A stretch of 64,000 nucleotides of DNA, taken from positions 310,001-374,000 of the forward strand of contig NZ_CP076129.1 in the NCBI RefSeq assembly GCF_018736065.1. Reading direction: 5' to 3'. Under the pieces are notes generated by a model, which was not told the origin of the DNA, did not search any database, and worked only from the letters and a program-made list of their open reading frames with translations. The position numbers and the translations under genes were made by a program. Of this stretch, positions 51,855 to 61,446 are shown in pieces. Position 1 is the first letter of the stretch. Each line of letters opens with the position of its first letter. The stretch comes from Flammeovirga kamogawensis. GTDB taxonomy: Bacteria > Bacteroidota > Bacteroidia > Cytophagales > Flammeovirgaceae.

Positions 51855-52058
51855 TTCATTAATTTCAAGAGGCGAAGATTTTCGCTAGACGATCAAAAAT
51901 ATAATTTTATAGTAAAGTAAATATTATATTCTGTAATATTTTAATAAAAGTAATAATTTAGTAAAAATATTATTGCTTTTGTACAACACTATAAATTAAC
52001 TTATTTAAAGTGTTATTTTCATAAAATCAAATTCAAAACTATTCCTACTTCAATCAAT

Positions 52059-53201
52059 ATGAACTTTAAATACAATTTTCTTCTTTGTCTATTTTTAATT
52101 GGACTTACAACCTCTTCGCTCTTTGCACAAAATAAAAAAAGAGGTTGGGAATTTTTTAAGGAAAACCTTGAGATTCCTATAAATGGTAGAATGGATTATA
52201 GATTTTTAAATTATAATGAAAACTTTGACGGTTTTGCTAAAGATTCTCGGTTCCAATTCTCTACCTTTTTAGTTAAAGTAAATGGAAAACTAACAGATAG
52301 AATGAGTTTTAATTACAGACAAGTATTTAATAACAATACTATTGGAACAGCAAATATTAGTGATAATATTCAAGTTGCTTCATTATCATTAAACTCTAAA
52401 AATCAAAAATGGACTTTTACAGGAGGTAAATTCTTTTTAAATCTTGGTTCTGTTGAGCAAGAATACGACCCAAGTGATGTTTACAGATATAGTGTAATTA
52501 ATAACAATTTGGCCTGTTGGAAAACGGGTATTGGATTTCTTTACTCTTCAGAAAGTGGACAAGATATTGGTATGCAAATGGTAAATGGTGCATTAGATTC
52601 TATAGGTAATCAGGTTGCCTTACAATACAATTTATATTGGAATGGTACTTTATTAAAAGATAAAATTGATATCTACGCAAATGTAACTACACTCACTCAT
52701 TATAAAGAGTATGATTCTCAAGCGTTTTCTAGTGCTATAGGTTTACAATGGTTCTTTACTGATCTTGTTTTGGATACAGATGTAATTGTAGCGAGAAACA
52801 TGCCTAACCTTTACAAAAATGCAGGGTACCTTTCTGCTCCAATTAAAATCCAATATATGGGTAATAAATTTAGACCTTATATTAAACTAATATATGATGC
52901 CGTAAAATTTGACAATGAAAACGATAGACCTACTGTTGTAGACCCAGAAGATGGCTCTCTTGTAACAATTAATAATACTGAGATGCTAACCGGAGAAATT
53001 GCTTTAGAGTACTACCCATGGGATCACCATAATATAAGGTTTCATTTAGTGGCTTCTTATGCAAATAGTGCAAATTATAATTTCACAGATGAACTAAACC
53101 CAGAATATGATCCAAATTCAAGACATCATTACGTTTCTCAATACCAAATTTTACTTGGTTGTAGGTTTGGTTTCAATATGTTAGACCCTTTAAATAAATA
53201 A
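52059..53201 (+). CDS. Outer-membrane porin-like protein (phosphate-selective porin O/P-like)
   Basis: The 380-residue protein has a signal peptide (MNFKYNFLLCLFLIGLTTSSLFAQ) and a run of about sixteen amphipathic strands of 8-12 residues with aromatic girdles, ending in LLGCRFGFNML and a short polar tail. The pattern GRMDYRFLNYNENF, FSTFLVKVNGKLTDRMSFNYRQVFN, FTGGKFFLNLGSVEQEYDP, LYWNGTLLKDKIDIYANV and LEYYPWDHHNIRFHLVASYANSANY fits the OprO/OprP-like porin group of Bacteroidota. The transported solute is unknown; no phosphate genes are adjacent. It is a single gene, with 257 bases of AT-rich DNA after it (53202-53458) where I see nothing definite. Confidence 0.75.
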   Translation: MNFKYNFLLCLFLIGLTTSSLFAQNKKRGWEFFKENLEIPINGRMDYRFLNYNENFDGFAKDSRFQFSTFLVKVNGKLTDRMSFNYRQVFNNNTIGTANISDNIQVASLSLNSKNQKWTFTGGKFFLNLGSVEQEYDPSDVYRYSVINNNLACWKTGIGFLYSSESGQDIGMQMVNGALDSIGNQVALQYNLYWNGTLLKDKIDIYANVTTLTHYKEYDSQAFSSAIGLQWFFTDLVLDTDVIVARNMPNLYKNAGYLSAPIKIQYMGNKFRPYIKLIYDAVKFDNENDRPTVVDPEDGSLVTINNTEMLTGEIALEYYPWDHHNIRFHLVASYANSANYNFTDELNPEYDPNSRHHYVSQYQILLGCRFGFNMLDPLNK

Positions 53202-53464
53202 TTTTCTATAAAATAGTACATGAGATGTAACCCTAACATTCATAATTTTTCAGTGATTGAGATTGTACTCTACTAAGAAGTTACATTTTAAAGCACTTTA
53301 TTTTCTTGAAATAAGTAAATAATGTACTTTTTCTGTAATTGGAATGAATTATTTTTATCGACGTTGTGTTTTAATAGTACTTCAGCTTTCTACTGTTAGA
53401 TAATATTATGATAGGGTAAGATCAAAATTGTATATAAAGTAGAAATAAATAGTTAAAAATGCTT

Positions 53465-53845
53465 ATGAAAAAGTTATTCTTAATTGGGTTAATTACAATA
53501 ATTTTTAATGTTAATTTTGCTTCAACATCTAACGATAAAGATTGGTTTAATAAGTATGAAATGCTTATCGATAACACGTTAGATAATCATGAAACAGAAC
53601 AATTAATTGGAAATTGGGTTGGCATTTTTAAAGATAAAGAATCGACCTATTTGTATAACCTTGATAACGAAAAGTTTATTTGTGAGTTTGAAAATGGTAT
53701 TCGTTCAGGTAAAATTAAATCTGTAGTTAAAACTTCTGGAGTTATTAATGTTAGGTTGATTGTAAATGACAATGCAGAAATAATAACAACAATCAACAGG
53801 AAAACAGGAAATGTTATTCATTGCAAAGCAGTTGCTGTAAAATAA
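53465..53845 (+). CDS. Small secreted protein of unknown function
   Basis: I place the start at the ATG at 53465 (an ATG at 53459 adds only two residues), giving 126 residues: a signal peptide MKKLFLIGLITIIFNVNFAST and a small soluble domain with NWVGIFKDKESTYLYNLDNEKFICEFENGIRSGKIKSVVKTSG and a VRLIVNDNAEIITTINRKTGNVIHC tail. It may be a compact beta domain, by its alternating pattern. I do not recognise the family. It precedes the YdcZ-type gene by 50 bases on the same strand. Confidence 0.65.
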   Translation: MKKLFLIGLITIIFNVNFASTSNDKDWFNKYEMLIDNTLDNHETEQLIGNWVGIFKDKESTYLYNLDNEKFICEFENGIRSGKIKSVVKTSGVINVRLIVNDNAEIITTINRKTGNVIHCKAVAVK

Positions 53846-53895
53846 CATTGCAAAGAGAATTCAATTGTTGTATTTTTCGTGCAATTACAAAGCAC

Positions 53896-54357
53896 ATGAA
53901 AATAGAACATCTTTTATATATAAGTCTTGCGTTGGCAGCCGGTGCGTTGATGCCTTTGCAAAGTAATCTAAACGCAAAAGTGGGATCAACTTTAGGGTCC
54001 CCTTTCCTAGGTACTATTATTAATTTTATGGGAGGCACACTGCTTACTCTTTTTATTATTTTAGTTATAGCACGACCGCAGTTGCCTACAAAAGAGTTGT
54101 TACAACAACTTCCTCCATATTACTACCTCGGTGGTATTCTAGGGGTCGTGTTTGTAACAACTTCTTTATTTTTAGTACCTCGTATTGGTGCATTAAATGT
54201 GTTTGCATCAATAATTGCAGGTCAAATTGTCGCTTCTCTTTTGTTCGATCAATTTGGGTGGATGGGTGTTCCTATTCGTCCAATCACATTACAAAAATTA
54301 TTAGGTGTCTTATTATTAGGCTCAGGCTTATTTCTTATCCTAAGAGATAATAATTAA
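53896..54357 (+). CDS. YdcZ/DUF606-type DMT family transporter
   Basis: The start is the ATG at 53896; the frame is open further upstream only from a TTG at 53821 that overlaps the previous gene. The 153-residue product has five membrane helices (LLYISLALAAGALMPLQSNLNAKVG, FLGTIINFMGGTLLTLFIILV, YYLGGILGVVFVTTSLFLVPRIG, VFASIIAGQIVASLLFDQFGW, LLGVLLLGSGLFLIL). This is the half-size DMT layout of the YdcZ family, in which two subunits make a transporter. The helix 1 AGxxxPxQxxxNAxV motif is the family mark. The substrate is unknown. Its stop overlaps the stop of the convergent TonB receptor gene by four bases. Confidence 0.85.
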   Translation: MKIEHLLYISLALAAGALMPLQSNLNAKVGSTLGSPFLGTIINFMGGTLLTLFIILVIARPQLPTKELLQQLPPYYYLGGILGVVFVTTSLFLVPRIGALNVFASIIAGQIVASLLFDQFGWMGVPIRPITLQKLLGVLLLGSGLFLILRDNN

Positions 54358-56339
54358 AACTTATAATTTATTCCTGCTTTAATATTTCTACCCATGTTTG
54401 GAATTGAATTCCATGCAAAAGGATCTATATAATAAGTATTGAATACATTATTAATTGCAATATCAAATTGAAGATTCCCTTTTCTTAATGGTAAATTATA
54501 ATCAACATATAAATTTACTAAATGATAAGAGGAAGTTTCTGCTTCACCTAAAATTGTACTAGGAGAACTCATGCCAGAAGAATATTCATATTGCCCACCT
54601 ATTGTAACTTTTTTAATTAAAACCCTAACATCTTGCTTTAAAGTAAAAGGACGCATATACGGCATTGGAGAATGTAAAGCATCTATGTAGCCATTTTCTA
54701 CAACTGCAGATAATCTATAACCTAGCCAATTGGTAAATTTAGTAGAACCGTACAATTCAAAGTGAGAAGATTGTGCATTATCAACATTTTGATATTCTTT
54801 TACACCTAAAGCTCCTGGAGTCATGGCATCTAGATTTTCATCTACGATCCCAACAATATAATCTTTGATATACGTTTTCCTTGCCCTTGCTCCTACATTC
54901 CAAACACCTTTTTTGTAATTTAAATCAAAGGTGAAAGATGTTGCTTTTTCATTTTCTAGGTTTGGATTTCCAATATAATCATACTGATCTCTAGCATTAA
55001 ATAAATAGAAACCATACAATTCTGACGCTGTTCCGAATCTTTGAGTGTAAGACCCACCAAATGATGCTGACCATTTTTTATCCAATTGATACAGAAATAG
55101 AGAAGAGAAATCTCCACCAAGATCACTTTCAGGACCATTAATAGAATACCCTAATATTTCGAATTGCATGCGTGCTAAATCACTTGTTAAATTTGTAGAT
55201 ACAGCTTCTAATCTAAGGCTATTTTTCCATTTTAATCTAGGGTCTAATTGCCATACATCTTCAATAAAAATTGCAGCTGAATTTCTTTGAATATCACCCC
55301 AAGTTTGTAAATACATATTTACTCCTCCTGTTGGAGAGTACATGGTCATGTCTGCAAACAAAGTATTTATATAAACATCTCCCTTTAATTTAAATTGATG
55401 TTTAGAAGATGTATGTTCTAAAGTTGTCCAAACTCCTCCTGTTTGACTTTTACCAGGCATATCCATATGCATCGCTACATTCTCTCTCTGCGTATCATCC
55501 ATTATATGAGTAATGGAGTTGTAATACACTTTTGCTGTCAATGTACTAAAGAAAGAATCATTGAATTTCTTTTTAAAACCCAAATTTCCCATATAAGCCG
55601 TTGCTGAACTCACATCCATTGGTAGTGCTGGGTAACCTATATCTCTCCCCTCATCAAACATAAATAAACCTGTCCATTGAGTAGATTCATTCTGCTGAAA
55701 TAATGTGGTAAAAGTATGGTTTTGTTTACGGTATTGTGTGTGAGGTACTAGATTTCCATTTCCATCTGTATAGCTTTGATGCTGACGGTAGGCTCCAGAA
55801 TATCTAAAACCAATTTTCTTATACGATTTCTCTAAAAAAACATTCGTATCAGTCCCATTAGTATTACTACTATACGCTGTTTGTACACCTAAACTTAATG
55901 GATTACCAAGTGTAGGATAACGCATTTCTGCATTAATTGCTCCACCTAGAGATGTGCCATATTGTTGAGCATCGGCAGCATGTAAAACTTGCAGTTTTTG
56001 TAAATTAACGGGTTCTAAATATGAAGTTGCAGGATCCATTTTATCGGTACAACCACCAAATACTCTCATACCATCAATTGCAACGGTAATCTGACCATCT
56101 GTAAAACCATCAATAACAGGTTCCCATGCAAAATTACCACGCTTTGCAACGTTCAATTTCCTATTTGCTTCTAATAACTGATCCGCAGTTAATTGATAAT
56201 CTTGATCGGTTATTGTATCACTAGAAATAATAACCTCACCAAGATAAACCGTTTTTAAAGAATCTTGTGCAAAAGAAAATGAACAGCTTATGGTGCAGAT
56301 AATAACTATCTGCACCATTCTGTTGATAAGAAATTTCAT
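54354..56339 (-). CDS. TonB-dependent receptor, probably for copper
   Basis: The 661-residue protein has a signal peptide (FLINRMVQIVIICTISCSFSFAQ), a TonB box-like segment near VYLGEVIIS, a plug domain (about 50-150) and a 22-strand-type barrel ending in GINYKF. The plug contains FGGCTDKMDPATSYLEPVNLQKLQVLHAADAQQYGTSLGGAINAEM, a Cys-Thr-Asp-Lys-Met-Asp motif that resembles OprC/NosA copper receptors, where Cys and Met bind the metal. It lies directly after a Met/His-rich YtkA-like lipoprotein gene. Together they suggest import of copper or a copper chelate across the outer membrane. The barrel also has many Met/His pairs (MHMDMPGK, PMPYM). Metal identity is inference. Confidence 0.88.
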   Translation of the reverse strand: MKFLINRMVQIVIICTISCSFSFAQDSLKTVYLGEVIISSDTITDQDYQLTADQLLEANRKLNVAKRGNFAWEPVIDGFTDGQITVAIDGMRVFGGCTDKMDPATSYLEPVNLQKLQVLHAADAQQYGTSLGGAINAEMRYPTLGNPLSLGVQTAYSSNTNGTDTNVFLEKSYKKIGFRYSGAYRQHQSYTDGNGNLVPHTQYRKQNHTFTTLFQQNESTQWTGLFMFDEGRDIGYPALPMDVSSATAYMGNLGFKKKFNDSFFSTLTAKVYYNSITHIMDDTQRENVAMHMDMPGKSQTGGVWTTLEHTSSKHQFKLKGDVYINTLFADMTMYSPTGGVNMYLQTWGDIQRNSAAIFIEDVWQLDPRLKWKNSLRLEAVSTNLTSDLARMQFEILGYSINGPESDLGGDFSSLFLYQLDKKWSASFGGSYTQRFGTASELYGFYLFNARDQYDYIGNPNLENEKATSFTFDLNYKKGVWNVGARARKTYIKDYIVGIVDENLDAMTPGALGVKEYQNVDNAQSSHFELYGSTKFTNWLGYRLSAVVENGYIDALHSPMPYMRPFTLKQDVRVLIKKVTIGGQYEYSSGMSSPSTILGEAETSSYHLVNLYVDYNLPLRKGNLQFDIAINNVFNTYYIDPFAWNSIPNMGRNIKAGINYKF

Positions 56340-57215
56340 TTAGAATTCAAGATAAAATGAAACACCTTCTTCATCTAAAATTACAGTATTGTTATCTACA
56401 ACATTTAACTTTAGTTGCCAATCTCCCAACATCGAAAAATTAACAACACCCGTATAAACTCCATCTGTACTTGCAACAGGGTCTACATTATTTGGAGAGC
56501 CATGATCCATTGAAGGCATATGAGGAGTAACTCCAAAAGTTAAATCTGTGTAAGGAACATACGTTTCTAAATGACCGTGCCCCATACTTGGGATTCTTTT
56601 AAAGGCTAAAATTTCGTAATTATTAGACCCCATTGCTGGGTTATTTCCATTGTCTATAAAATTATAACCCATAATAATTTTATTATCTGAGTCTGCCAAT
56701 GGCAAATTGATGACTGTTTTATATGCAGGATCTTCTGCTAAAAACGGAACAGGTTCAACAGTTAATGGCATTGTCCAAGTAGCTAAAGCAGTTTCTTCTA
56801 AAATGTATTGAACCTCTATATCCCAAGCTCCCATTTCTATTGTTGGCATTACAAATAATATTTGTCCTTTGCCAGAAAATGACTCTGTTGCCTCTTCAAA
56901 CCCTCTTATTGGCGTTGAGTGTTTGTGTGTCATTTCATTCATCATCATAGTCATTTTTGGAACAATTTGCCAAGTTCCACCAGTTGTAAGTGTTGATGTT
57001 CCCTCTATTTCAAAGGCAACATTATTTACTCCTTCAGATAGATTTTCTTTAGATGCCATCAATTTTAACGTTAACCCACTTGTTTCGTCTTTCACTTTTG
57101 TGATTTCAAAATCATAAGATGGATTGTTGGGTGTAACTGTTTCATTGTCATCATTGTTACAACCTATAATGATAAAAGAGAATAAAAATAAAGCGATATA
57201 TGATAGATTTTTCAT
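56340..57215 (-). CDS. YtkA-like Met/His-rich lipoprotein, probable copper binding
   Basis: The 291-residue protein has a lipobox (FSFIIIGC, Cys about 19) and two YtkA-like beta-sandwich domains (about 30-150 and 155-291), each of the CopC/YtkA fold. Met/His-rich strings stand in the loops: MTMMMNEMTHKH (about 100), SMGHGH and HMPSMDHGS (about 210-240), patterns typical of copper-binding proteins. The last residues (GVSFYLEF) are aromatic. Its stop abuts the start of the TonB receptor gene, so receptor and lipoprotein are made together, probably with the lipoprotein presenting or accepting the metal at the outer membrane. The 243 bases upstream contain no gene or clear promoter. Confidence 0.82.
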   Translation of the reverse strand: MKNLSYIALFLFSFIIIGCNNDDNETVTPNNPSYDFEITKVKDETSGLTLKLMASKENLSEGVNNVAFEIEGTSTLTTGGTWQIVPKMTMMMNEMTHKHSTPIRGFEEATESFSGKGQILFVMPTIEMGAWDIEVQYILEETALATWTMPLTVEPVPFLAEDPAYKTVINLPLADSDNKIIMGYNFIDNGNNPAMGSNNYEILAFKRIPSMGHGHLETYVPYTDLTFGVTPHMPSMDHGSPNNVDPVASTDGVYTGVVNFSMLGDWQLKLNVVDNNTVILDEEGVSFYLEF

Positions 57216-57458
57216 TGTTCTGTATAAAAAGAGCGTGTTTGTTTGCGTTGTTTGTTATAAAACGAAACAATTGTATAGCTCAAAAAAATAATTGATTAAA
57301 TAGTAGAGTACAGCCAATTTAAATCATACACAATAGAGAAGGCTAAAAATACCCATCTAAAGTAATTGATGATAAATTTTGAAAGTACTATTTTAAAAAT
57401 CTAAAGACATAAAAAACCATGTCTAAACAGTTAATTACTGTAGATTTAATAATGAAAA

Positions 57459-57857
57459 TTATACAGAAAATATAGGGGGACGAAGTGCTCTATCAAGTAG
57501 TTCTTTAGAGGTCATGGTAACTTCTGGAAAAGTCACCTGTAGTTGTTCCTCAAAATCAGTAAATTGAATGCCAACAAATTCTTGTCGCACTACAGGTAAA
57601 TCCAACACATATTCTTTCGATAATTGTTCAGATGTTTCCTGTTGTTTCTTTGCTTCTTTCTTAAGCTCTTTACTGATGAAACATTGTCCGTGACAAGACA
57701 TTTCAGGTTTATCTTTATTTATACAAAAGACTTTTTCAATAAACGCTCTTTGACGTTCTAAGTCTAATTTTAATAAAGACACAGAAAATGTATTGAAGAG
57801 GATTACTCCTGCACACAGAATGTTTAAGACGATATGTAACTTCTCTGTTTTCAACAA
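57459..57857 (-). CDS. Small membrane-anchored protein with CHGQC-type cysteine motif
   Basis: The 132-residue protein starts at a TTG (57857 or 57854; no ATG is available), supported by a good promoter 20 bases upstream. A hydrophobic helix (LHIVLNILCAGVILFNTFSVSLL) is followed by VFCINKDKPEMSCHGQCFISKELKKEAKK, with Cys45, Cys55 and Cys59 (C-x9-C-x3-C, with M53, H56), then a charged helix and a polar C-terminus. Similar small proteins with a C-N-K-D-K-P-E-M-x-C-x-G-x-C core are common beside TonB receptors in Bacteroidota. A metal-related role is inferred from the motif and the neighbouring copper genes; the family has no settled function. Confidence 0.7.
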   Translation of the reverse strand: MLKTEKLHIVLNILCAGVILFNTFSVSLLKLDLERQRAFIEKVFCINKDKPEMSCHGQCFISKELKKEAKKQQETSEQLSKEYVLDLPVVRQEFVGIQFTDFEEQLQVTFPEVTMTSKELLDRALRPPIFSV

Positions 57858-57877
57858 TACATTTAGTTTATTTATTG

Positions 57878-57907
57878 CAAAAATAGAAGCGTTTATTGTA
57901 AAAGCAA
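57878..57907 (-). promoter_or_regulatory. Bacteroidota-type promoter for the CHGQC protein gene
   Basis: Minus strand: TTG (57907-57905), 19-base spacer, TATTTTTG (57885-57878), a full match to TAnnTTTG. It ends 20 bases before the TTG start at 57857 and leaves a short leader, which supports that start. Confidence 0.6.
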
Positions 57908-57987
57908 TATGTTTTAAGTAATAATATTGACCTAAGTCATCTTTTTACCTTTTCAGAAATCAAGTATGAACAATTTAATATGCCCTA

Positions 57988-58683
57988 TTAATTAAATAAA
58001 TTAACCTCAGTTGCTCTTTGTACAGCTTCTGTTGTGTTGTTCACCTCCATCTTGTCTATTATTTTTTGACGATGTGTATTTACTGTATTTATACTGATGT
58101 TCAACCTGTCTGCAATTTGCTTACTTACATATCCCTTACTTATTTCTTCTAACACTTGAATTTCTCTTTTAGAAAGAATAATTGACGGTTTTTCTTCGGG
58201 GAAGATTGTGACATCACCCGTTTTAATATTGGTAAGCAATGCATTACATGTTTTGTGCTGATGATTAGAAGGAGATAAATCAAGAATACCCAAAACGAGC
58301 CACATTTCGTTCTGATCTGTTAGCTCTACAACAGTATGTTGTTCTGTTACCCAAACATATTTATCTTGACTATTTTTTATTCGATATTCGGTGAGATACT
58401 TGTAATTTTTCACTTCTTCTTTATCATCAAATTCATTAAAAATATTAATGAAAAAGAAAGACATTTTTTCAAGTTTAGCGATATCCTCTGGATGTACTTT
58501 TTTATCTATATAGTTTTCTGCTTTCCCAAAAGCTTGATCAATATCCCAACCTAATAACGGAGCAAAATTATCTGAAACAAAAACATGTTCCCTTTTTGTA
58601 AAATCAAATATTGTGATACAACTACTCTGAATTTTTTCAATTTGTTTAGCTATTTCAGTGTGTTTTTGTAAGATAGTATTCAT
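57988..58683 (-). CDS. PAS domain LuxR-type transcription regulator
   Basis: The 231-residue protein has an N-terminal PAS domain (about 18-140: CITIFDFTKREHVFVSDNFAPLLGWDID, IDKKVHPEDIAKLEKM, TEYRIKNSQDKYVWVTEQHTVVELTDQNEMWLVLGILDLS) and a C-terminal LuxR-type helix-turn-helix (about 165-225: ILSKREIQVLEEISKGYVSKQIADRLNISINTVNTHRQKIIDKMEVNNTTEAV). PAS_3-type domains bind small ligands or mediate dimers, so the regulator is a one-component sensor. It is divergent from the second TonB receptor gene and upstream of the copper cluster, so either may be its target (inference). Confidence 0.92.
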   Translation of the reverse strand: MNTILQKHTEIAKQIEKIQSSCITIFDFTKREHVFVSDNFAPLLGWDIDQAFGKAENYIDKKVHPEDIAKLEKMSFFFINIFNEFDDKEEVKNYKYLTEYRIKNSQDKYVWVTEQHTVVELTDQNEMWLVLGILDLSPSNHQHKTCNALLTNIKTGDVTIFPEEKPSIILSKREIQVLEEISKGYVSKQIADRLNISINTVNTHRQKIIDKMEVNNTTEAVQRATEVNLFN

Positions 58684-58732
58684 TTAAGTGCTTTTTTCAG
58701 CGTATAGATCAAAAAATCATTATAAATCAGTA

Positions 58733-58763
58733 TTGAACTTTATCCCACAAATATATCTCTTTG
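58733..58763 (+). promoter_or_regulatory. Probable promoter for the TonB receptor gene at 58798
   Basis: TTG (58733-58735), 20-base spacer, TCTCTTTG (58756-58763): one mismatch to TAnnTTTG. It lies 34 bases before the ATG. Confidence 0.42.
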
Positions 58764-58797
58764 TAACAATACAAAAAACATGATTTAAAATACCATT

Positions 58798-61143
58798 ATG
58801 AAATCTATTTACGCTTTTCTAATTATCATTCTCTGCTGTACTTCTATACCACTTAAAGCACAAACCATACATCAAAAAATATATGGTAAAGTAGTCGATA
58901 AAAATACACGACAAGAAGTAATTGGTGTTGCAGTTTGGGTGAATACCTCAGAGAAAGTAATCTCATGTCTAACAGATGAAAGGGGAAATTTTGAACTTAA
59001 TGTGCCTATTGGTCGACATGATGTTTTCTTTAAACTGATTGGTTATACTCCTTATATGGCTAAAGAAATTATTATAAACAGTGCTAAAGAATACCAGTTA
59101 AATGTTGCCTTAACAGAAGAAACCACTGTACTTAATGAAATAGAAGTCACCTACGTTTCTAGTAAAGATGAAACCAACAATACAATGGCGTTTGTTAGTG
59201 GACGAAAGTTTACTGTAGAAGAAACTAGTAGGTATGCAGGTGGTTTTGATGATCCTGCCCGACTGGCTTCTTCATTTGCTGGTGTTGCTGGAGGAACTGG
59301 TAATAATGGAATGGTTGTAAGAGGTAACTCTCCAAAAGGTATGCTTTGGAGGGTTGAAGGTGTTGATATTCCAGATCCTAATCACTTATCTAACATCATT
59401 GCTTTTGGCGGAGGAAGTGTTACTGCACTAAGTAATCATGTTCTCGATAACTCTGATTTTTATACAGGTGCTTTTGCAGCAGAATATGGTAATGCATTAG
59501 CTGGTGTTTTTGATTTGTCATTAAGGAATGGTAGTACAGACGATTATGCTTTTGCCACACAAGTTGGAATTAATGGAATTGATTTAGCTGCAGAAGGTCC
59601 GTTTAAAAAAGGTTCTGATGCCTCTTTCCTATTTAATTATAGGTATTCAACTTATGCTTTACTTAGCCCGATCCTACCACCTGAAATGGGCTTTCTAGGG
59701 TATCAAGATCTTTCTTTTAAAATAAATATTCCCACCAGTAAAAAAGGTACTTTAAGTATTTGGGGTGTTGGCGGACAAGACACCCAACATAGAGCTGCTG
59801 AAAGTGACTCTTCTAATAGAACTTTTGAAGAAGCTGATATTAGTTTTAAAACAAATATACTTTTTGGTGGCACTGGTATTAATTACCAACATACTATTAA
59901 TGAGAGTGGATATTGGAAAACTTCACTTTCAGCATCAGGTAATAGTATGTTTTGGAAAGAAGGACGATTGAATACTGAAAATATACTTGAAGAAAGAGAT
60001 GACTTTGAAAATACACAATGGAACCTAGCACTAAATAGTTACATAAATTATCAGTTTGGAAAAAAGCATACCAATAGAACAGGTTTTACAGTTAAGCAAT
60101 TGCATTATACAATTGATATGAATCAAGCAGATGATTATGGTGAGCCAATGTATAATTTTGCTAGTGGCACAGGAACTAGTTATTTATTACAAGGGTATAC
60201 GCAATCACAATTTAATCTGGGCAATCATTGGACTTTAAATGCTGGGTTACACCTTCAATATTTTGATATCAATAAAGAAATTTCTTTTGAACCACGTGTT
60301 GGTGCACGCTACCAAATTAATCCTTGGCATGGCATAACTTTAGGCTATGGTTTACACAGTCAGATAGAACAGTTGCATTATTATATGCTTCCTGTTACTG
60401 ATAATGAAGGTACAACCACCTACCCTAATAATGATTTAGGGTTTTCTAAAGCTCATCATTTTGTAATTGGTTACGATTGGAATATTTCCGAATCTTTGCG
60501 ATTTAAATCCGAAGTTTTCTATCAACACTTATTCAATATACCTGTGGTTGATGGAAGTTATTTCTCTATGCAAAATATTACCAATGAATGGTACATTCCT
60601 TTCGGGTTGGAAAATAAAGGAACAGGCAGAAATGTGGGAATTGATTTAACCTTAGAGCAATTTATAAAAAATGGTTTTTACTTTCTTACAACTGCTTCAA
60701 TTTTTGATTCCAAATATAAAGGCGGCGATGGTATTGAAAGAGATGCTATTTTTAATAAGAACTATGTAGTTAATTTCCTTGCAGGAAAGGAATGGAAAGT
60801 GGGTAAAGAGAAAAACAATACTTTTAGTATGAACGGGAAAATAACATTTATGGGAGGCGATAGAAAACATCCTTTAGATGAAGAAGCAAGTAATGCGACT
60901 GGTGAAATAGTGTATGATTATCAAAATGCTTATGGAGAACAATACCCCAGTAATCAGATATTAAGTATGAGCTTCCTGTACCAAAGAAATAAACCAACGC
61001 ATACTTCTTTATGGACTTTCCAAATAATAAATGCATTAGGAAACCCTGAGTATTTTGGATATACCATGACCAAAGAAGGAAAAATAGAAGAAAATACAGA
61101 TACTTTAGTATTACCTAACATTGCTTATAAAATTATTTTTTAA
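58798..61143 (+). CDS. TonB-dependent receptor with carboxypeptidase-regulatory-like N-terminal domain
   Basis: The 781-residue protein has a signal peptide (MKSIYAFLIIILCCTSIPLKAQ), an N-terminal CarboxypepD_reg-like beta domain (about 28-112: IYGKVVDKNTRQEVIGVAVWVNT, FELNVPIGRHDVFFKLIGYTPY), a plug domain (DDPARLASSFAGVAGGTGNNGMVVRGNSPKGMLWRVEGVDIPDPNH, FYTGAFAAEYGNALAGVFDLSLRNG) and a large barrel ending in NIAYKIIF. This is the CirA/TonB-type receptor of Bacteroidota. The substrate is unknown. It is divergent from the PAS-LuxR regulator with 114 bases between starts. No SusD-like gene follows, which argues against a classic polysaccharide-utilisation locus. Confidence 0.92.
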   Translation: MKSIYAFLIIILCCTSIPLKAQTIHQKIYGKVVDKNTRQEVIGVAVWVNTSEKVISCLTDERGNFELNVPIGRHDVFFKLIGYTPYMAKEIIINSAKEYQLNVALTEETTVLNEIEVTYVSSKDETNNTMAFVSGRKFTVEETSRYAGGFDDPARLASSFAGVAGGTGNNGMVVRGNSPKGMLWRVEGVDIPDPNHLSNIIAFGGGSVTALSNHVLDNSDFYTGAFAAEYGNALAGVFDLSLRNGSTDDYAFATQVGINGIDLAAEGPFKKGSDASFLFNYRYSTYALLSPILPPEMGFLGYQDLSFKINIPTSKKGTLSIWGVGGQDTQHRAAESDSSNRTFEEADISFKTNILFGGTGINYQHTINESGYWKTSLSASGNSMFWKEGRLNTENILEERDDFENTQWNLALNSYINYQFGKKHTNRTGFTVKQLHYTIDMNQADDYGEPMYNFASGTGTSYLLQGYTQSQFNLGNHWTLNAGLHLQYFDINKEISFEPRVGARYQINPWHGITLGYGLHSQIEQLHYYMLPVTDNEGTTTYPNNDLGFSKAHHFVIGYDWNISESLRFKSEVFYQHLFNIPVVDGSYFSMQNITNEWYIPFGLENKGTGRNVGIDLTLEQFIKNGFYFLTTASIFDSKYKGGDGIERDAIFNKNYVVNFLAGKEWKVGKEKNNTFSMNGKITFMGGDRKHPLDEEASNATGEIVYDYQNAYGEQYPSNQILSMSFLYQRNKPTHTSLWTFQIINALGNPEYFGYTMTKEGKIEENTDTLVLPNIAYKIIF

Positions 61144-61415
61144 AAGAAAATAAAATACAAAAAACTGATTATCAATATCTTTCTGTTATTATCATATACA
61201 ATACTATTTTATTTCTAATTTTTTATTCAAAAAGATGAGTACAAAACAAAACTCCACTCTTTTACTGATTAGAAACTATACTTAATCATATAGAGAATAA
61301 AGGGATAAAAGCATTTTATAGAAATAGATTTTTAATAGTTAAATGATTAGATACGGGGTAAAACCCGCTTATTGCTAGTTTTCAGTTTAGAGTTTATTTT
61401 ACGTAAACATGGTTT

Positions 61416-61446
61416 AAAGCATCAACTTTCTAAGTAGATGCTTTTT
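61416..61446 (+). terminator. Hairpin terminator in the gap after the TonB receptor gene
   Basis: An 8-bp stem (aaagcatc / gatgcttt) that continues inward as a second 4-bp stem after one A-A mismatch, followed by five T, lies 270 bases past the receptor stop. Within the 403-base gap 61144-61546 it is followed by a 15-base T-rich tandem repeat (61446-61480) and the promoter of the carbonic anhydrase gene. I see no gene in the gap. Confidence 0.5.

Noticed and set aside
53814-54038. Minus-strand frame across the start of the YdcZ-type gene
   Set aside because: Shadow of two well-supported plus-strand genes; composition and lack of start signal give no support.
58798-61143. A SusC-type receptor of a polysaccharide-utilisation locus
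   Set aside because: No SusD-like lipoprotein or glycoside hydrolase gene follows; the next gene is a carbonic anhydrase with its own promoter.
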